Shown here piece by piece: positions 14,689 to 29,600 of a DNA stretch of 64,000 nucleotides; the first letter of the stretch is position 1; the number at the start of each line of letters is the position of its first letter. The position numbers and the translations under genes are program-made. The notes below the pieces were generated by a model. The model was given only the letters and a program-made list of their open reading frames with translations. It had not been told where the DNA came from and ran no database searches. Location: the NCBI GenBank assembly GCA_014843695.1, contig CM026400.1:33113500-33177499 (forward strand), given 5' to 3'. Source of the DNA: Archivesica marissinica. Taxonomy: Eukaryota > Mollusca > Bivalvia > Venerida > Vesicomyidae.

Positions 14689-17600
14689 GTATGTATTACT
14701 GTACACGAGACCGTATAATAAGATTATATATATTTCTCCCTCATGTTTCTCCCTCCTGTTTCACTCATATGTTTCTCCCACATGTTTCTCCCTCATGTTT
14801 CACCCTCATGTTTCACCATCATGTTTCTCCCTCATGTTCCACTTTCATGTTTCTCCCTAATGTTCTCCATCATGTTCCACTTTCATGTTTCTCCCTAATG
14901 TTCTCCATCATGTTTCACCCTCATGTTTCACCCTCATGTTTCACCATCATGTTTCACCATCATGTTTCTCCCTCATGTTCCACTTTCATGTTTCTCCCTC
15001 ATGTTTCACCCTCATGTTTCACCATCATGTTTCACCATCATGTTTCTCCCTCATGTTCCACTTTCATGTTTCTCCCTAATGTTCTCCATCATGTTTAGTT
15101 TATACAAATTTTGTTTTAGCTCGATTACTAAACAAGTTCTTACAACTTATATTAATCACTCTCGACACATCATTCCTGATGGAATCCATCGCCACGAGGG
15201 AGAGAGAAGATTGCATACGGGCATAATCATAACGGCTCCAGCGGGGCGCAAACTCCGGGCATTTCGCTCCAGAAGCGAACGCACTACCACTGCGCTATCA
15301 TGATTGCCTCATGTTTATCCCTCATGGTGATGGATTCCATCAGGAATATTGTCATGGCAAGAGTGATTAAGCTAAAAGTTGAACTAAAGTAAAGATGTAT
15401 CGGTTAAAATAACATGTAATCTACCTCTGTACCGGTATAAACTAATATAAAGTCATAGTACAAAAAATGCACTGATGGTCACGGGTTCGAGCCCCGCTCA
15501 GGCCGTGTCTCATTTATATGAAAAATTGGCAGTTTCTTACGGAGGTTGGTGCACCCAAGTACTGGTTAACCGCTGGAGCCTGTCCAGGAAAGATGTTGTT
15601 AGGTAAACTGCCCAAAATGGTGCTGATGCAGGCGTAAAACCCGAAATATAACATAACAAAAAATGATCTGGCTATTTAGGGTGTAGCATTTTAGTCGGCG
15701 GTAAAACCTGAGTGACATTTTGATTTCAGGTCTGGTTTGTGCAAGCTTTGGTCAGTCCCAGATTGTACAGAGATTCGAACACTTAGAGGTTTGTAAGCAT
15801 GCAGATAAACAACGATAACCTCCCATTGTATAATTCTATATTACTGTAAATATATATTATACCAGTCTAGATAAATCATCGTATAATTCTATATTACTGT
15901 AAATATATATTATACCAGTCTAGATAAATCATCATATAATTCTATATTACTGTAAATATATATTATACCAGTCTAGATAAATCATCGTATAATACCATAT
16001 GATATTTCAATCCAGATAATTCACACTGGTACCAACGAATACTAGGTAGTGATTGATGATAGGTACCGATGGATGCTGGTACCGATGGATGCTAGGTACC
16101 GATGGATGCTGGTACCGATGGATACTAGGTACCGATGAATGCTAGGTACCGATGAATGCTAGGTACCGATGGATACTAGGTACCGATGGATGCTGGTACC
16201 GATGGATGCTAGGTACCGATGGATACTAGGTACCGATGGATGCTAGGTACCGATGGATGCTAGGTACCGATGGATACTAGGTACCGATAGATGCTAGGTA
16301 CCGATGGATACTAGGTACCGATGGATGCTAGGTACCGATGGATACTAGGTACCGATGGATGCTAGGTACCGATGGATGCTAGGTACCGATGGATACTAGG
16401 TACCGATGGATGCTGGTACCGATGGATACTAGGTACCGATGGATGCTAGGTACCGATGGATACTGGTACCGATGGATGATAGGTACCGATGGATGCTAGG
16501 TACCGATGGATGCTTGGTACCGATGGATGCTAGGTACCGATGAATACTAGGTAGTGATTGATGCTAGGTACCGATGGATGCTAGATACGGATGGGTGCTG
16601 GTACCGACTGATGCTAGGTACCGATGAATGCTAGGTACCGATGGATGCTAGGTAGTGATTGATGCTAGGTACCGATGAATACTAGGTAGTGATGGATGCT
16701 AGGTAGCGATTGATGCTAGGTACCGATGGGTGCTGGTACAGGTGAATATTAGGTAGCGATTGATGCTAGGTACCGATGGATGCTAGGTACCGATGGGTGT
16801 GAGGTGCGATGGATGCTAGGTACCGACGGATGCTAGGTACTGATGGATGCTAGGTACCGACGGATGCTAGGTAGGTACCGATGGATGCTAGGTACCGATG
16901 GATGCTAGGTAGGTACCGATGGATGCTAGGTACCAATAAGTACCAGGTTATTTTTTATTTGTTTGGCCTGTCGATTTACTGACGTTCTGGCATGAAACAT
17001 GAAATTATTTGAAAGTAAGAAGTTATATTTTTACTCATTACAGGTCATAACTGTAATGTTGGTGCAATAGTGTTCCATCCACGTGCCACAATTGACCTGG
17101 AAGACACAGCGTGTTGTATGGCATCTTGTAGTCAAGATGGAGCCGTGAAACTCTGGAACCTTGTAGGGTAAGTTATCTCATGTCCATGCCACTGTATGTC
17201 TTGTATGGCATCTTGTAGGCAAGATGGAGCCGTCAAACTCTGGAACCTTGTAGGGTAAGTTATCTCATGTCCATGCCACTGTATGTCTTGTATGGCATCT
17301 TGTAGGCAAGATGGAGCCGTCAAACTCTGGAACCTTGTAGGGTAAGTTATCTCATGTCCATGCCACTGTATGTCTTGTATGGCATCTTGTAGTCAGGATG
17401 GAGCCGTGAAACGCTGGAACCTTGTAGGGTAAGTTATCTCATGTGCATGCCACTGTATGTCTGGAAGACTGACACAGCGTGTTGTATGGCATCTTGTAGG
17501 CACAAAGCTGGATACTCTACTGTAACTATTCTATCGCCGAGCCAGCACCAATATTTTTTTGCTACCGGGTGCACATTTGAGCGACGGACAGTTTTACCTA

Positions 17601-20600
17601 AAAACACCTTTCCTTGGCAGGCTCCAGCGGTTAACCAGTACTTGGTGCACCAACCTCCGTAAGAAACTGCCAACTTTTTCATGTAAACAGACATGGTCTG
17701 AGCGGGGCTCGAACCTGTGACCATCAGTTATGATAGGTTATAGGGGTATGCAAGTTAGTGACCTTAACCACTTGACCACGTAGGCACCAATATTCAGTCT
17801 TGCATGTATGGCAAAGCATAATGAATAACATTGTTTCAAAGCTCATGACAAAATTTAGTACACATAAATAATTGGGGATACAACAAAATGTTCGAATATT
17901 CGAATATTAAAATCATATAAAAATATAAAAATGCATCCTTTAGAATTTTGTTCAAATAAAATTTGACTAAATTGCAGTTAAATCATATAGCTGTTGATTT
18001 AATTTTCAATCAATTAAGATTTAAACACAAATAAATGGCCACATGCAGACCCGAAGATACTAAAAGTTGTCGCCACTATTGCGCCAATTAACAGAGAGAG
18101 TTGCTCTTAGTTACAGGTGCAACTAATGGAAGAATAATTCAAAGATATTATCGAATATTCGGATATTTGTTCGGAAGATGCATTATTTTCATCCTGCACC
18201 AACAAGAGTGATTAAGTTCAGGGCCTGCTCTGGCTCTTATTTTTTTGTAGCCAATTATTATTAGCCAAATCTGTGCTTCCTTTAGCCAATTCCGGCTTGC
18301 ACCATTTTTCCCAAACAGAGTTTTTATAGTATATTTATTATAATATATTTTAATGTGTCATGCAATTGTACCACATAAATGATGTATGCCCATGCCTTAG
18401 TTGTTAAACCTTCCCCTCATAGAAGCACCTCTTGACACCATTACCAATACGACATACATTGACAATGTAGTAGCCAAACCAATGTTCATAAACCCTTCAC
18501 CTCATAGAAGCACCTCTTGACACCATTACCAATACGACATACATTGACAATGTAATAGCCAAACCAATGTTCATTAAACCTTTCCCTCATAGAAGCACCT
18601 CTTGACACCATTACCAATATGACATACATTGACAATGTAGTAGCCACACCAATGTTCATAAACCCTTCACCTCATAGAAGCACCTCTTGACACCATTACC
18701 AATACGACATACATTGACAATGTAGTAGCCAAACCAATGTTCATAAACCCTTTCCCTCATAGAAGCACCTCTTGACACCATTACCAATACGACATACATT
18801 GACAATGTAGTAGCCAAACCAATGTTCATAAACCCTTCACCTCATGGAAGCACCTCTTGACGCCATTACCAATACGACATACATTGACAATGTAGTAGCC
18901 AAACCAATGTTCATAAACCCTTTCCCTCATAGAAGCACCTCTTGACGCCATTACCAATACGACATACATTGACAATGTAGTAGCCAAACCAATGTTCATA
19001 AACCCTTCACCTCATAGAAGCACCTCTTGACACCATTACCAATACGACATACATTGACAATGTAGTAGCCACACCAATGTTCATAAACCCTTCACCTCAT
19101 AGAAGCACCTCTTGACACCATTACCAATATGACATACATTGACAATGTAGTAGCCAAACCAATGTTCATAAACCCTTCACCCCCTGGAAGCACCTCTTGA
19201 CGCCATTACCAATACGACATACATTGACAATGTAGTAGCCAAACCAATGTTCATAAACCCTTCACCTCATAGAAGCACCTCTTGACACCATTACCAATAC
19301 GACATACATTGACAATGTAGTAGTCAAACCAATGTTCATAAACCCTTCACCTCATAGAAGCACCTCTTGACACCATTACCAATACGACATACATTGACAA
19401 TGTAGTAGTCAAACCAATGTTCATAAACCCTTCACCTCATAGAAGCACCTCTTGACACCATTACCAATACGACATACATTGACAATGTAGTAGTCAAACC
19501 AATGTTCATTAACCATTTCCCTCATAGAAACACCTCTTGACACCATTACCAATACGACATACATTGACAATGTAGTAGCCAAATCTATGTTCATTTAACC
19601 CTTTCTCTCATAGAAGCACCTCTTGACACCATTACCAATACCACATACATTGACAATGTAGTAGCCAAACCTATGTTCATTTAACCCTTTCTCTCATAGA
19701 AGCACCTCTTGACACCATTACCAATACGACATACATTGACAATGTAGTAGCCAAACCTATGTTCATTTAACCCTTTCTCTCATAGAAGCACCTCTTGACG
19801 CCATTACCAATACGACATACATTGACAATGTAGTAGCCACACCAATGTTCATAAACCCTTTCCCTCACAGAAGCACCTCTTGACACCATTACCAATACGA
19901 CATACATTGACAATGTAGTAGCCAAACCAATGTTCATAAACCCTTTCCCTCATAGAAGCACCTCTTGACGCCATTACCAATACAACATACATTGACAATG
20001 TAGTAGCCAAACCAATGTTCATAAACCCTTTCCCTCATAGAAGCACCTCTTGACACCATTACCAATACGACATACATTGACAATGTAGTAGCCAAACCAA
20101 TGTTCATAATAAAGGCCAGAATCTCATGTGGTCCCAGTAATATATATGGAGGTGCGATATATATGGCGACTACTTATCCACTGCATGATAGTTAAATGGC
20201 TGTCGTTTGTATGGAGATATAATAGTATATTAACCTAAATCTCTATGAAGTCCCAGTAATATCTATGGAGGTGGGATAGATATGACAACTACTTATTCAC
20301 TGCATGATAGCTTAATGGCTGTCGTTTGTATGGAGATATAATAGTATATTAACCTAAATCTCTATGATGGAAAGGGCTAAAGCTAGTTTCGCAATTGTTG
20401 TAGAATAAATAAAGTTTATACTAAACTGATTTGTATCATTGTTCTAGGGATGAGCCCATCGCAGACATTGAGGGACATGCTCCCTTCAGGGTTGCAAGAT
20501 TAGCGTATCACCCATCAGGTAGATTCCTGGCCACATGTTGGTAAGAATAACTTAAAGATCTCATCTTAGGAGGTGAACTAGTTGCCATAGGACTGTAACT

Positions 20601-23600
20601 CCGGCGGCGATCGGACAAACGGTTCGAAAGTTGTCGCCTAATTAAAGTTTTCTTTTGTAATAGTTTCACATATAATTAGGGATATTGATGAGTAATTAGG
20701 GATATCGATGAGTAATTGTGGATACCGATGAGTAATTAGGGATATCAGTGAGTAATTAGGGATACCAATGAGTAGTTAGGGGATATCAATGAGTAATTAG
20801 GGATATCGATGAGTAATTAGGGATATCAATGAGTAATTGAGATATCAATGAGTAGTTAGGGATATCAATGAGTAATTAGGGATATCAATGAGTAATTGAG
20901 ATATCAATGAGTAGTTAGGTATATCAATGAGTAATAAGGGATACCAATGAGTAGTTAGGGGATATCAATGAGTAATTAGGGATATCGATGAGTAATTAGG
21001 GATATCGATGAGTGGTACTCGATCGAACGTCCGTGTATCGAATACTTGTTCAAGTACTCGAGTACTCGGCCATTTGTTTAAAAGTCAATAAAATTTGAAT
21101 AAATCTATATTTCACCTGTGAAGAAGTATAGACCATCGTTATCCTCGGGTCAATGAAATACCAACCACGCAAAACAATGCGATATAAAGGTGTTATGGTA
21201 CTTATGTAATACTTGCATACAATAACAGGATATACCAGTGTCCATTCTAGGACGCTCGATTGCGGGATTCACGCTAACTTTCTAAAGACCCCGCATGTTT
21301 ATAAATCAAGTGCGGGATAATCGCGCATAAATTAAACTGCGGAGAAATCTGATTCGCAGGTTCGATCCCCCCGTCTGACCCTAATAAAATTAACAGTCTT
21401 TCAGATGGGACGTTAAACCGAGGTCTTGTGTCGGTGCTTTACACCGTGCATGTAAAAGAACCAGAGGAGACTCTGGAATGGGTCTCTGTCTGTATCATTG
21501 CACTATCCTCCAAAAATCTAAATTGACTAATCTCTTCAGGAGGCGTCGCTGATATGGGTAACCGGTAGCGACGATAACTAAGCATAAAACACACACACAA
21601 ATATGGGTACCTCTAGTTATTCTCTAGTTTTCTGTTGTTTTTTCAGTTTTGATAATTCCTGGCGACTGTGGGATCTGGAGGCACAAGATGAGATTTTACA
21701 TCAGGAAGGTCATAGTAAACCAGTGTACGACGTCTGCTTCCAGTGTGATGGTGCTTTATCTGCTACAGGGTAGGTGGTTCTAGTTCTCAGATTGGTGGCA
21801 TTGTGGCTGGTTTGTACATCAGGAAGGTCATAGTAAACCAGTGTACGACGTCTGCTTCCAGTGTGATGGTGCTTTATCTGCTACAGGGTAGGTGGTTCTA
21901 GTTCTCAGATTGGTGGCATTGTGGCTGGTTTGAATCATTGTTGGATCTCAGGGCTCAATCTAGGTCAGAATTTCTGGGACACATTATGACTATTAACCCA
22001 TTCAACACCAAGTAACTCACATGGACTGGTCCATGATATTCATAAACCAATAAATGAATCAGAAAATCACATTTGGACAAGTTCATTTATCAAAATGGGT
22101 AATTATGTCTAAAAATAGTCATATCACTGGCAAAAACTGCAGATCCTGATGAGACGGCTCGTGACGAGCCGGCTCATCTGGATCTAAACTTTTTGTAAGC
22201 CTATTTAGAGGTCTGTGGTGTTGAAAGGGTTAAATACAAACATTTGAATACTAGTAGTAGGAGTGTTTTATAATGGACCAGTGCATCCTGGATACTGGAC
22301 AAAATTTTGTATGAAAACTTAATTTTTTTTTTTTAATTGATATTTTTTAGGCAAGGCATTTAAATTCCACGATCCACCTCCGTGGTCGAGTGGTTAAGGT
22401 CGCTGACTTGTATACCACTGTAACCTATCATCACTGATGGTCATGGGTTCGAGCCCCGCTCAGACCGTGTCTCATTTATATGAAAAAGTTGGCAGTTTCT
22501 TACGGAGGTTGGTGCACCCAAGTACTGGTTAACCGCTGGAGCCTGCCCAGGAAAGGTGTTGTTAGGTAAACTGCCTGCTGGCGATATAGCCCAAAATGGT
22601 GCTGATGCAGGCGTAAAACCCGAAATATAACATAACATAAATTCCACGTTGCCTCCTCTCTCTCTCACGTGGCGATGGATTCCATCAGGAATGAGGTCTT
22701 GAGAGTGATTAATATAAGTTGTAAGAACTTGTTTCACAATCGAGCTAAAATAAATTTGTATAAACTAAAGAAACATACTACTCACACTTTCTCATCTTTG
22801 TCTATGATTAAGACACATAGCATTTAACATAAACATATGTACTGTACAAAAAAGTCAATATGTGTAAATATATATGCGTACACATATATCTTCCGTTTGT
22901 GTTATACTTTGTAAGTTTGTAACTCACACGTACATGATATTATAATTAACAAATTAAACATTCTATGCAGCTATCTACCACGCTGTACACCACCAGATGT
23001 ATAACAACATTCTATACAGCTACCTAACATGCTGTACCAAGTACACCACCAGATGTATAACAACATTCTATGCAGCTACCTAACACACTGTACCAAGTAC
23101 ACCACCAGATGTATAACAACATTCTATGCAGCTACCTAACATGCTGTACACCACCAGATGTATAACAACATTCTATGCAGCTACCTAACATGCTGTACAC
23201 CACCAGATGTATAACAACATTCTATACAGCTACCTAACATGCTGTACCAAGTACACCACCAGATGTATAACAACATTCTATGCAGCTACCTAACACGCTG
23301 TACCAAGTACACCACCAGATGTGTAACAACATTCTATGCAGCTACCTAACACGCTGTACCAAGTACACCACCAGATGTATAACAACATTCTATGCAGCTA
23401 CCTAACACGCTGTACCAAGTACACCACCAGATGTATAACAACATTCTATGCAGCTACCTAACACGCTGTACCAAGTACACCACCAGATGTTTTTTACAGC
23501 TACCTAACATGCTGTACCAAGTACACCACCAGATGTGTAACAACATTCTATACAGCTACCTAACATGCTGTACACCACCAGATGTATAACAACATTCTAT

Positions 23601-26600
23601 ACAGCTACCTAACATGCTGTACCAAGTACACCACCAGATGTATAACAACATTCTATGCAGCTACCTAACACGCTGTACACCACCAGATGTATAACAACAT
23701 TCTATGCAGCTACCTAACACACTGTGCCAAGTACACCACCAGATGTATAACAACATTCTATACAGCTACCTAACATGCTGTACACCACCAGATGTATAAC
23801 AACATTCTATACAGCTACCTAACATGCTGTACACCACCATATGTATAACAACATTCTATACAGCTACCTAACATGCTGTACACCACCAGATGTATAACAA
23901 CATTCTATACAGCTACCTAACACACTGTGCCAAGTACACCACCAGATGTATAACAACATTTGATAGATTAATTTCAATTTAATCTGCTCTACATAAAATT
24001 GAGTTAAAATAGAGATGCTGAGATAATTGAAAACCACTGGAGCCAATTAAAAAAACTTGGAGCCAACTAAGAGCCATATAGTTCACAAATAAATATTTGA
24101 AGCAATGTATTTGACAAAACATGTGCCCAAATTTGTTTTCGCCAATTCACAAAATTGACCGCCAATATTTGTTTTTGTCGCAATTGGCGCCATTGGCGAC
24201 CGACAGCGGAAACCCTGACTCTCACATTGGAAACATTTTAATCAACATGTATATCTACTATCAGTCATATATTTATGACAGTTTATTTTATTTTCATTGC
24301 ATGCAAATTGTATATGTATTATTATAATGATGAGCTATGTAATGCTTAAGTTATGTTCTGTTCTGTTCTAATTTGTTAATGGAATTTTGTTCATTTGAAT
24401 ATTGCAGAGATTGTGATCTGACAGTGTGATTTGTCATTTCATATACATACTGTATTACTATATTCCGTGTATTGTGTATTACAGGGACCTAGATGGCTAT
24501 GGTAGAGTGTGGGATCTGTATTACTATATTCCGTGTATTGTGTATTACAGGGGTCTAGATGGGTATGGTAGAGTGTGGGATCTGTATTACTATATTCCGT
24601 GTATTGTGTATTACAGGGGTCTAGATGGGTATGGTAGAGTGTGGGATCTGTATTACTATATTCCATGTATTGTGTATTACAGGGGCCTAGATGGGTATGG
24701 TAGAGTGTGGGATCTGTATTACTATATTCCATGTATTGTGTATTACAGGGGTCTAGATGGGTATGATAGAGTGTGGTATCTGTATTACTATATTCCGTGT
24801 ATTGTGTATTACAGGGGCCTAGATGGGTATGGTAGAGTGTGGGATCTGTATTACTATATTCCGTGTATTGTGTATTACAGGGGCCTAAATTGGTATGGTA
24901 GAGTGTGGGATCTGTATTACTATATTCTGTGTATTGTGTATTACAGGGGCCTAGATGGGTATGGTAGAGTGTGGGATCTGTATTACTATATTCCGTGTAT
25001 TGTGTATTACAGGGGCCTAAATGGGTATGGTAGAGTGTGGGATCTGTATTACTATATTCTGTGTATTGTGTATTACAGGGACCTAGATGGGTATTGTAGA
25101 GTGTGGGATCTGTATTACTATATTCCGTGTATTGTGTATTACAGGGGCCTAGATGGGTATGGTAGAGTGTGGGATCTGTATTACTATATTCCATGTATTG
25201 TGTATTACAGGGGCCTAGATGGGTATGGTAGAGTGTGGGATCTGTATTACTATATTCCATGTATTGTGTATTACAGGGGCCTAGATGGGTATGGTAGAGT
25301 GTGGGATATGTATTACTATATGTGACCCACCATGGCAAAATCAGTCTTAAGTCGGAAAAAATAAATAATGAGTTAACTATACCATCATATAGGTATAAGT
25401 ATTAACTTTCTAGTGATATCAGTATCATTCATGTAGCTCGTTTCAGTCCAAAGTTATGACCATTTGAATAATGGACTTCACTCGAGTAATATTCCGAGAA
25501 AACAGCTGTCAAAGATTTGCTAAGATTTGCAGCTGTTCTAGTATAAATACAATAATAATAATAAAATTATTAATACAAAAATACTAACAAAATGTTTTTT
25601 AAAAATATTTTTTATTGCCCTATATTTTATTTACTTAAACCAATATATCCTGAAAGGATTATTCTGAATTTTCAGAGTACATGTAGCAATCTCCATGTCT
25701 TTGTAGATATTCTAGTTTTATAGCCCTGTATATTGACTCCTTTGATCTGGCAGTGCCTAGGGCATAAGTGGACACCTGCTGTTATATAATCCTGTTAGTT
25801 GGATCATAGTACACAGTAGCAGTGTTTCATTGATCAATTAAAATGTTTACTTTAGCACAATTCCCCTTATCAGTTGTGTTGTTTTTAAGGAAAGGATTAG
25901 GGGGTAATTTATGGCTTTTTGTGGGAAGTAAAGTAACCTTGTGTGCAGCTCTGAATTAGAAAAGGGGTGAAAAGCTGGTTCACCTTGAAAATTTAAACAT
26001 TCGTTTGTAATATTATGAAACATAAAAGCTGAATTCAGTCACAGTTATAAAAGAATGAATGAACTTTTGGATTCAGGTGAAGTATTATTTTAGAATTTAT
26101 ATTAAATACATGTACGTCCGAAATACTGGGCTACACGGAACACTGGTACAGATAAATTGTGTGCTAAAATTTAGCACAACAAATCAGCAGATAAAGGTTC
26201 TACACTTGTCTAGGTTTACCATTTACCTATATATGACTGATTTTCATCGAAATAAATCTAAATATTAAGCTATATAATGAATAATTGTCATGAAATCACA
26301 CTGAAAATCGTTTTGTTTATATCCAAGCGTATGTGAACATAGGAACAGGTGCGCACTTGCAGATCACGTGGTGTTTATCGGCCAATGGATGAGTGGGAAT
26401 CCCGTTTAGGTCGCAACCGAAGAGATTTTTGAAAAAATTGGAATGATTTAAAGCCGTCGATTAGTTGGAAGCATATACGATATTAGTTCAAAAATAGCAT
26501 CAGCTGAAAATACGTCATCTCTAGTTTATTTCGGTACCAAATACATGGGGCCAAACCGCGGGACAGTATCATTGAAGGCCATCGGAAAACACCACCTACT

Positions 26601-29600
26601 CGGCTTAGATCTTTTGTTTCACTGCGATTAATAACAATGGCAATTAACACCAAGCTAATTAAAATGTCTTTTTAATGCCTTAAATTACACAAATACGTGC
26701 TTCTATCACATTTATTATAAAGATAAATGATTATAAAATGCCATTATACAATAATCTGAAAATTGTTAAAATACCATTTTGTTGACTTATAATGTAATTA
26801 TCTGCCTTACGATAATCCCGACTTACGACTGATTTTGATATGGCGGGTCACATATTCCATGTATTGTGTATTACAGGGGCATAGATGGGTATGGTAGAGT
26901 GTGGGATCTGTATTACTATATTCCGTGTATTGTGTATTACAGGGGCCTAGATGGCTATGGTAGAGTGTGGGATCTGTATTACTATATTCCGTGTATTGTG
27001 TATTACAGGGGCCTAGATGGCTATGGTAGAGTGTGGGATCTGTATTACAGGGGCCTAGATGGGTATGGTAGAGTGTGGGATCTGTATTACAGGGGCCTAG
27101 ATGGGTATGGTAGAGTGTGGGATCTGTATTACTATATTCCGTGTATTGTAGGGGCCTAGATGGGTATGGTAGAGTGTGGGATCTGTATTACTATATTCCG
27201 TGTATTGTGTATTACAGGGGCCTAGATGGGTATGGTAGAGTGTGGGATCTGTATTACTATATTCCGTGTATTGTGTATTACAGGGGCCTAGATGGTTATG
27301 GTAGAGTGTGGGATCTGTATTACAGGGGCCTAGATGGGTATGGTAGAGTGTGGGATCTGTATTACAGGGGCCTAGATGGCTATGGTAGAGTGTGGGATCT
27401 GTATTACTATATTCCGTGTATTGTGTAGGGGCCTAGATGGGTATGGTAGAGTGTGGGATCTGTATTACTATATTCCGTGTATTGTGTATTACAGGGGCCT
27501 AGATGGCTATGGTAGAGTGTGGGATATGTATTACTATATTCCGTGTATTGTGTATTACAGGGGCCTAGATGGCTATGGTAGAGTGTGGGATCTGTATTAC
27601 AGGGGCCTAGATGGGTATGGTAGAGTGTGGGATCTGTAGTACAGGGACCTAGATGGCTATGGTAGAGTGTGGGATCTGTATTACTATATTCCGTGTATTG
27701 TGTATTACAGGGGCCTAGATGGGTATGGTAGAGTGTGGGATCTGTATTACTATATTCCATGTATTGTGTATTACAGGGGCCTAGATGGGTATGATAGAGT
27801 GTGGGATCTGTATTACTATATTCCGTGTATTGTGTATTACAGGGGCCTAGATGGGTATGGTAGAGTGTGGGATCTGTATTACTATATTCCGTGTATTGTG
27901 TATTACAGGGGCCTAGATGGGTATGGTAGAGTGTGGGATCTGTATTACAGGGGCCTAGATGGTTATGGTAGAGTGTGGGATCTGTATTACTATATTCCGT
28001 GTATTGTAGGGGCCTAGATGGGTATGGTAGAGTGTGGGATCTGTATTACTATATTCCGTGTATTGTGTATTACAGGGGCCTAGATGGTTATGGTAGAGTG
28101 TGGGATCTGTATTACTATATTCCGTGTATTGTAGGGGCCTAGATGGGTATGGTAGAGTGTGGGATCTGTATTACTATATTCCGTGTATTGTAGGGGCCTA
28201 GATGGTTATGGTAGAGTGTGGGATCTGTATTACTATATTCCGTGTATTGTAGGGGCCTAGATGGTTATGGTAGAGTATGGGATCTGTATTACTATATTCC
28301 GTGTATTGTAGGACCTAGATGGGTATGGTAGAGTGTGGGATCTGTATTACTATATTCCGTGTATTGTGTATTACAGGGGCCTAGATGGTTATGGTAGAGT
28401 GTGGGATCTGTATTACTATATTCCGTGTATTGTAGGGGCCTAGATGGGTATGGTAGAGTGTGGGATCTGTATTACTATATTCCGTGTATTGTAGGGGCCT
28501 AGATGGTTATGGTAGAGTGTGGGATCTGTATTACTATATTCCGTGTATTGTAGGGGCCTAGATGGTTATGGTAGAGTATGGGATCTGTATTACTATATTC
28601 CGTGTATTGTAGGACCTAGATGGGTATGGTAGAGTGTGGGATCTGTATTACTATATACGTTTTGCGGATTTCTTGGGCTTTAAGCTTGTACGGCGTGATG
28701 CGTACTACATAATTATATAGTCTATAATATTGTCGCAGGTGTTCGCGTTTCACGGTTCGGCTAGTCCGTAGATATATATTGCTGCTAACAATCGAATGCT
28801 TGAAAACATTGGTATCATTTCCGGTGGCCTTACATACAATTTTATAACATGTACGCTTTCTATGACGACCGCTCCTTATCAGGTCTTCATGAAACTTGAG
28901 ACCTGTATTATATTAAATACTCATACCAAGCTATATGGAGTTGTTTGCTTGTAGTTATTGTTTATGTGGATAATGTTTATAATTTTCAGGCCTATAGTGC
29001 CTACGTGAATCTACGCCTATGATATTTAAAAACAAATATTATGTAAACTGCATTTATTTACAATTAGCGCTTTATGCAAGCCTAATCTCATTTTCGTTTT
29101 CGGAATTAGACCTGCTGTTCAAGGCGCTGTTTATATATATGTATAGAATAGATAGTCATTTAAAATCAAGGAATTTCATCTGGACTATATGTAGTCTTCA
29201 ATCCAATTTCCAAGGCATTGGGAACCAGTATAATTACTAGAATCAATTCTTAGATTGTTGTTGATATTATTTATATTCCTGGCCAATCAATAATTAAATC
29301 AAAATATTTCAGTATTTCAATATATATCCTCTCAAATTGTGCGAACCATCTTTAAATATTGCGCACAGTTTTGTATATTTGTATATTAATGACTAGCAAT
29401 GAGTGTGTGTTTAGACTGTTTGATTTGTGTCCATCGTATATGCCTCTGGCAAGAGGCCTTTTTTCTTAGTATTATTCTAACAATAATATCCTGTATTTAC
29501 CATTTAAAATTTCGTGTTTTTTTTTTTGGTGTTTTTTTTATTTAAATTGTTTCTTTTGGATTTCAATTTGTTTATCTTTTCTTCTTTATGTGTCTCTTTA

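Larger units (their letters stand above)
21950..22320. mobile_element. Relic of CAGGG/CTAGGTCAG family element, split by a MITE
   Basis: CTCAATCTAGGTCAGAATTT on the left and ACATTTGAATACTAGTAG with GTGTTTTATAATGGACCAGT on the right match the elements at 39938-40245 and 44386-44689. A TTAA-targeting MITE sits between. Confidence 0.6.

Noticed and set aside
14691..15303. [13 protein letters not shown] open frames
   Set aside because: Translation of a 13-bp minisatellite and a SINE; no protein family resemblance.
17441..17724. Small proteins of ~73-96 residues on both strands
   Set aside because: They are translations of a SINE family 1 copy.
22141..22184. Hammerhead ribozyme (CTGATGAG present)
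   Set aside because: The conserved GAAA and third-stem arrangement are missing; it is a plain hairpin in a MITE.
22372..22460. Functional tRNA gene
   Set aside because: A and B boxes are present but there is no matched acceptor stem, and the sequence continues into a SINE body present in several copies.
24426..25338. Stop-free ~299-codon frames on both strands of the 66-bp array, looking like a repeat protein
   Set aside because: The frames exist because the unit length is a multiple of three. The sequence is intron end plus exon start of PRPF4, and both strands are equally open.
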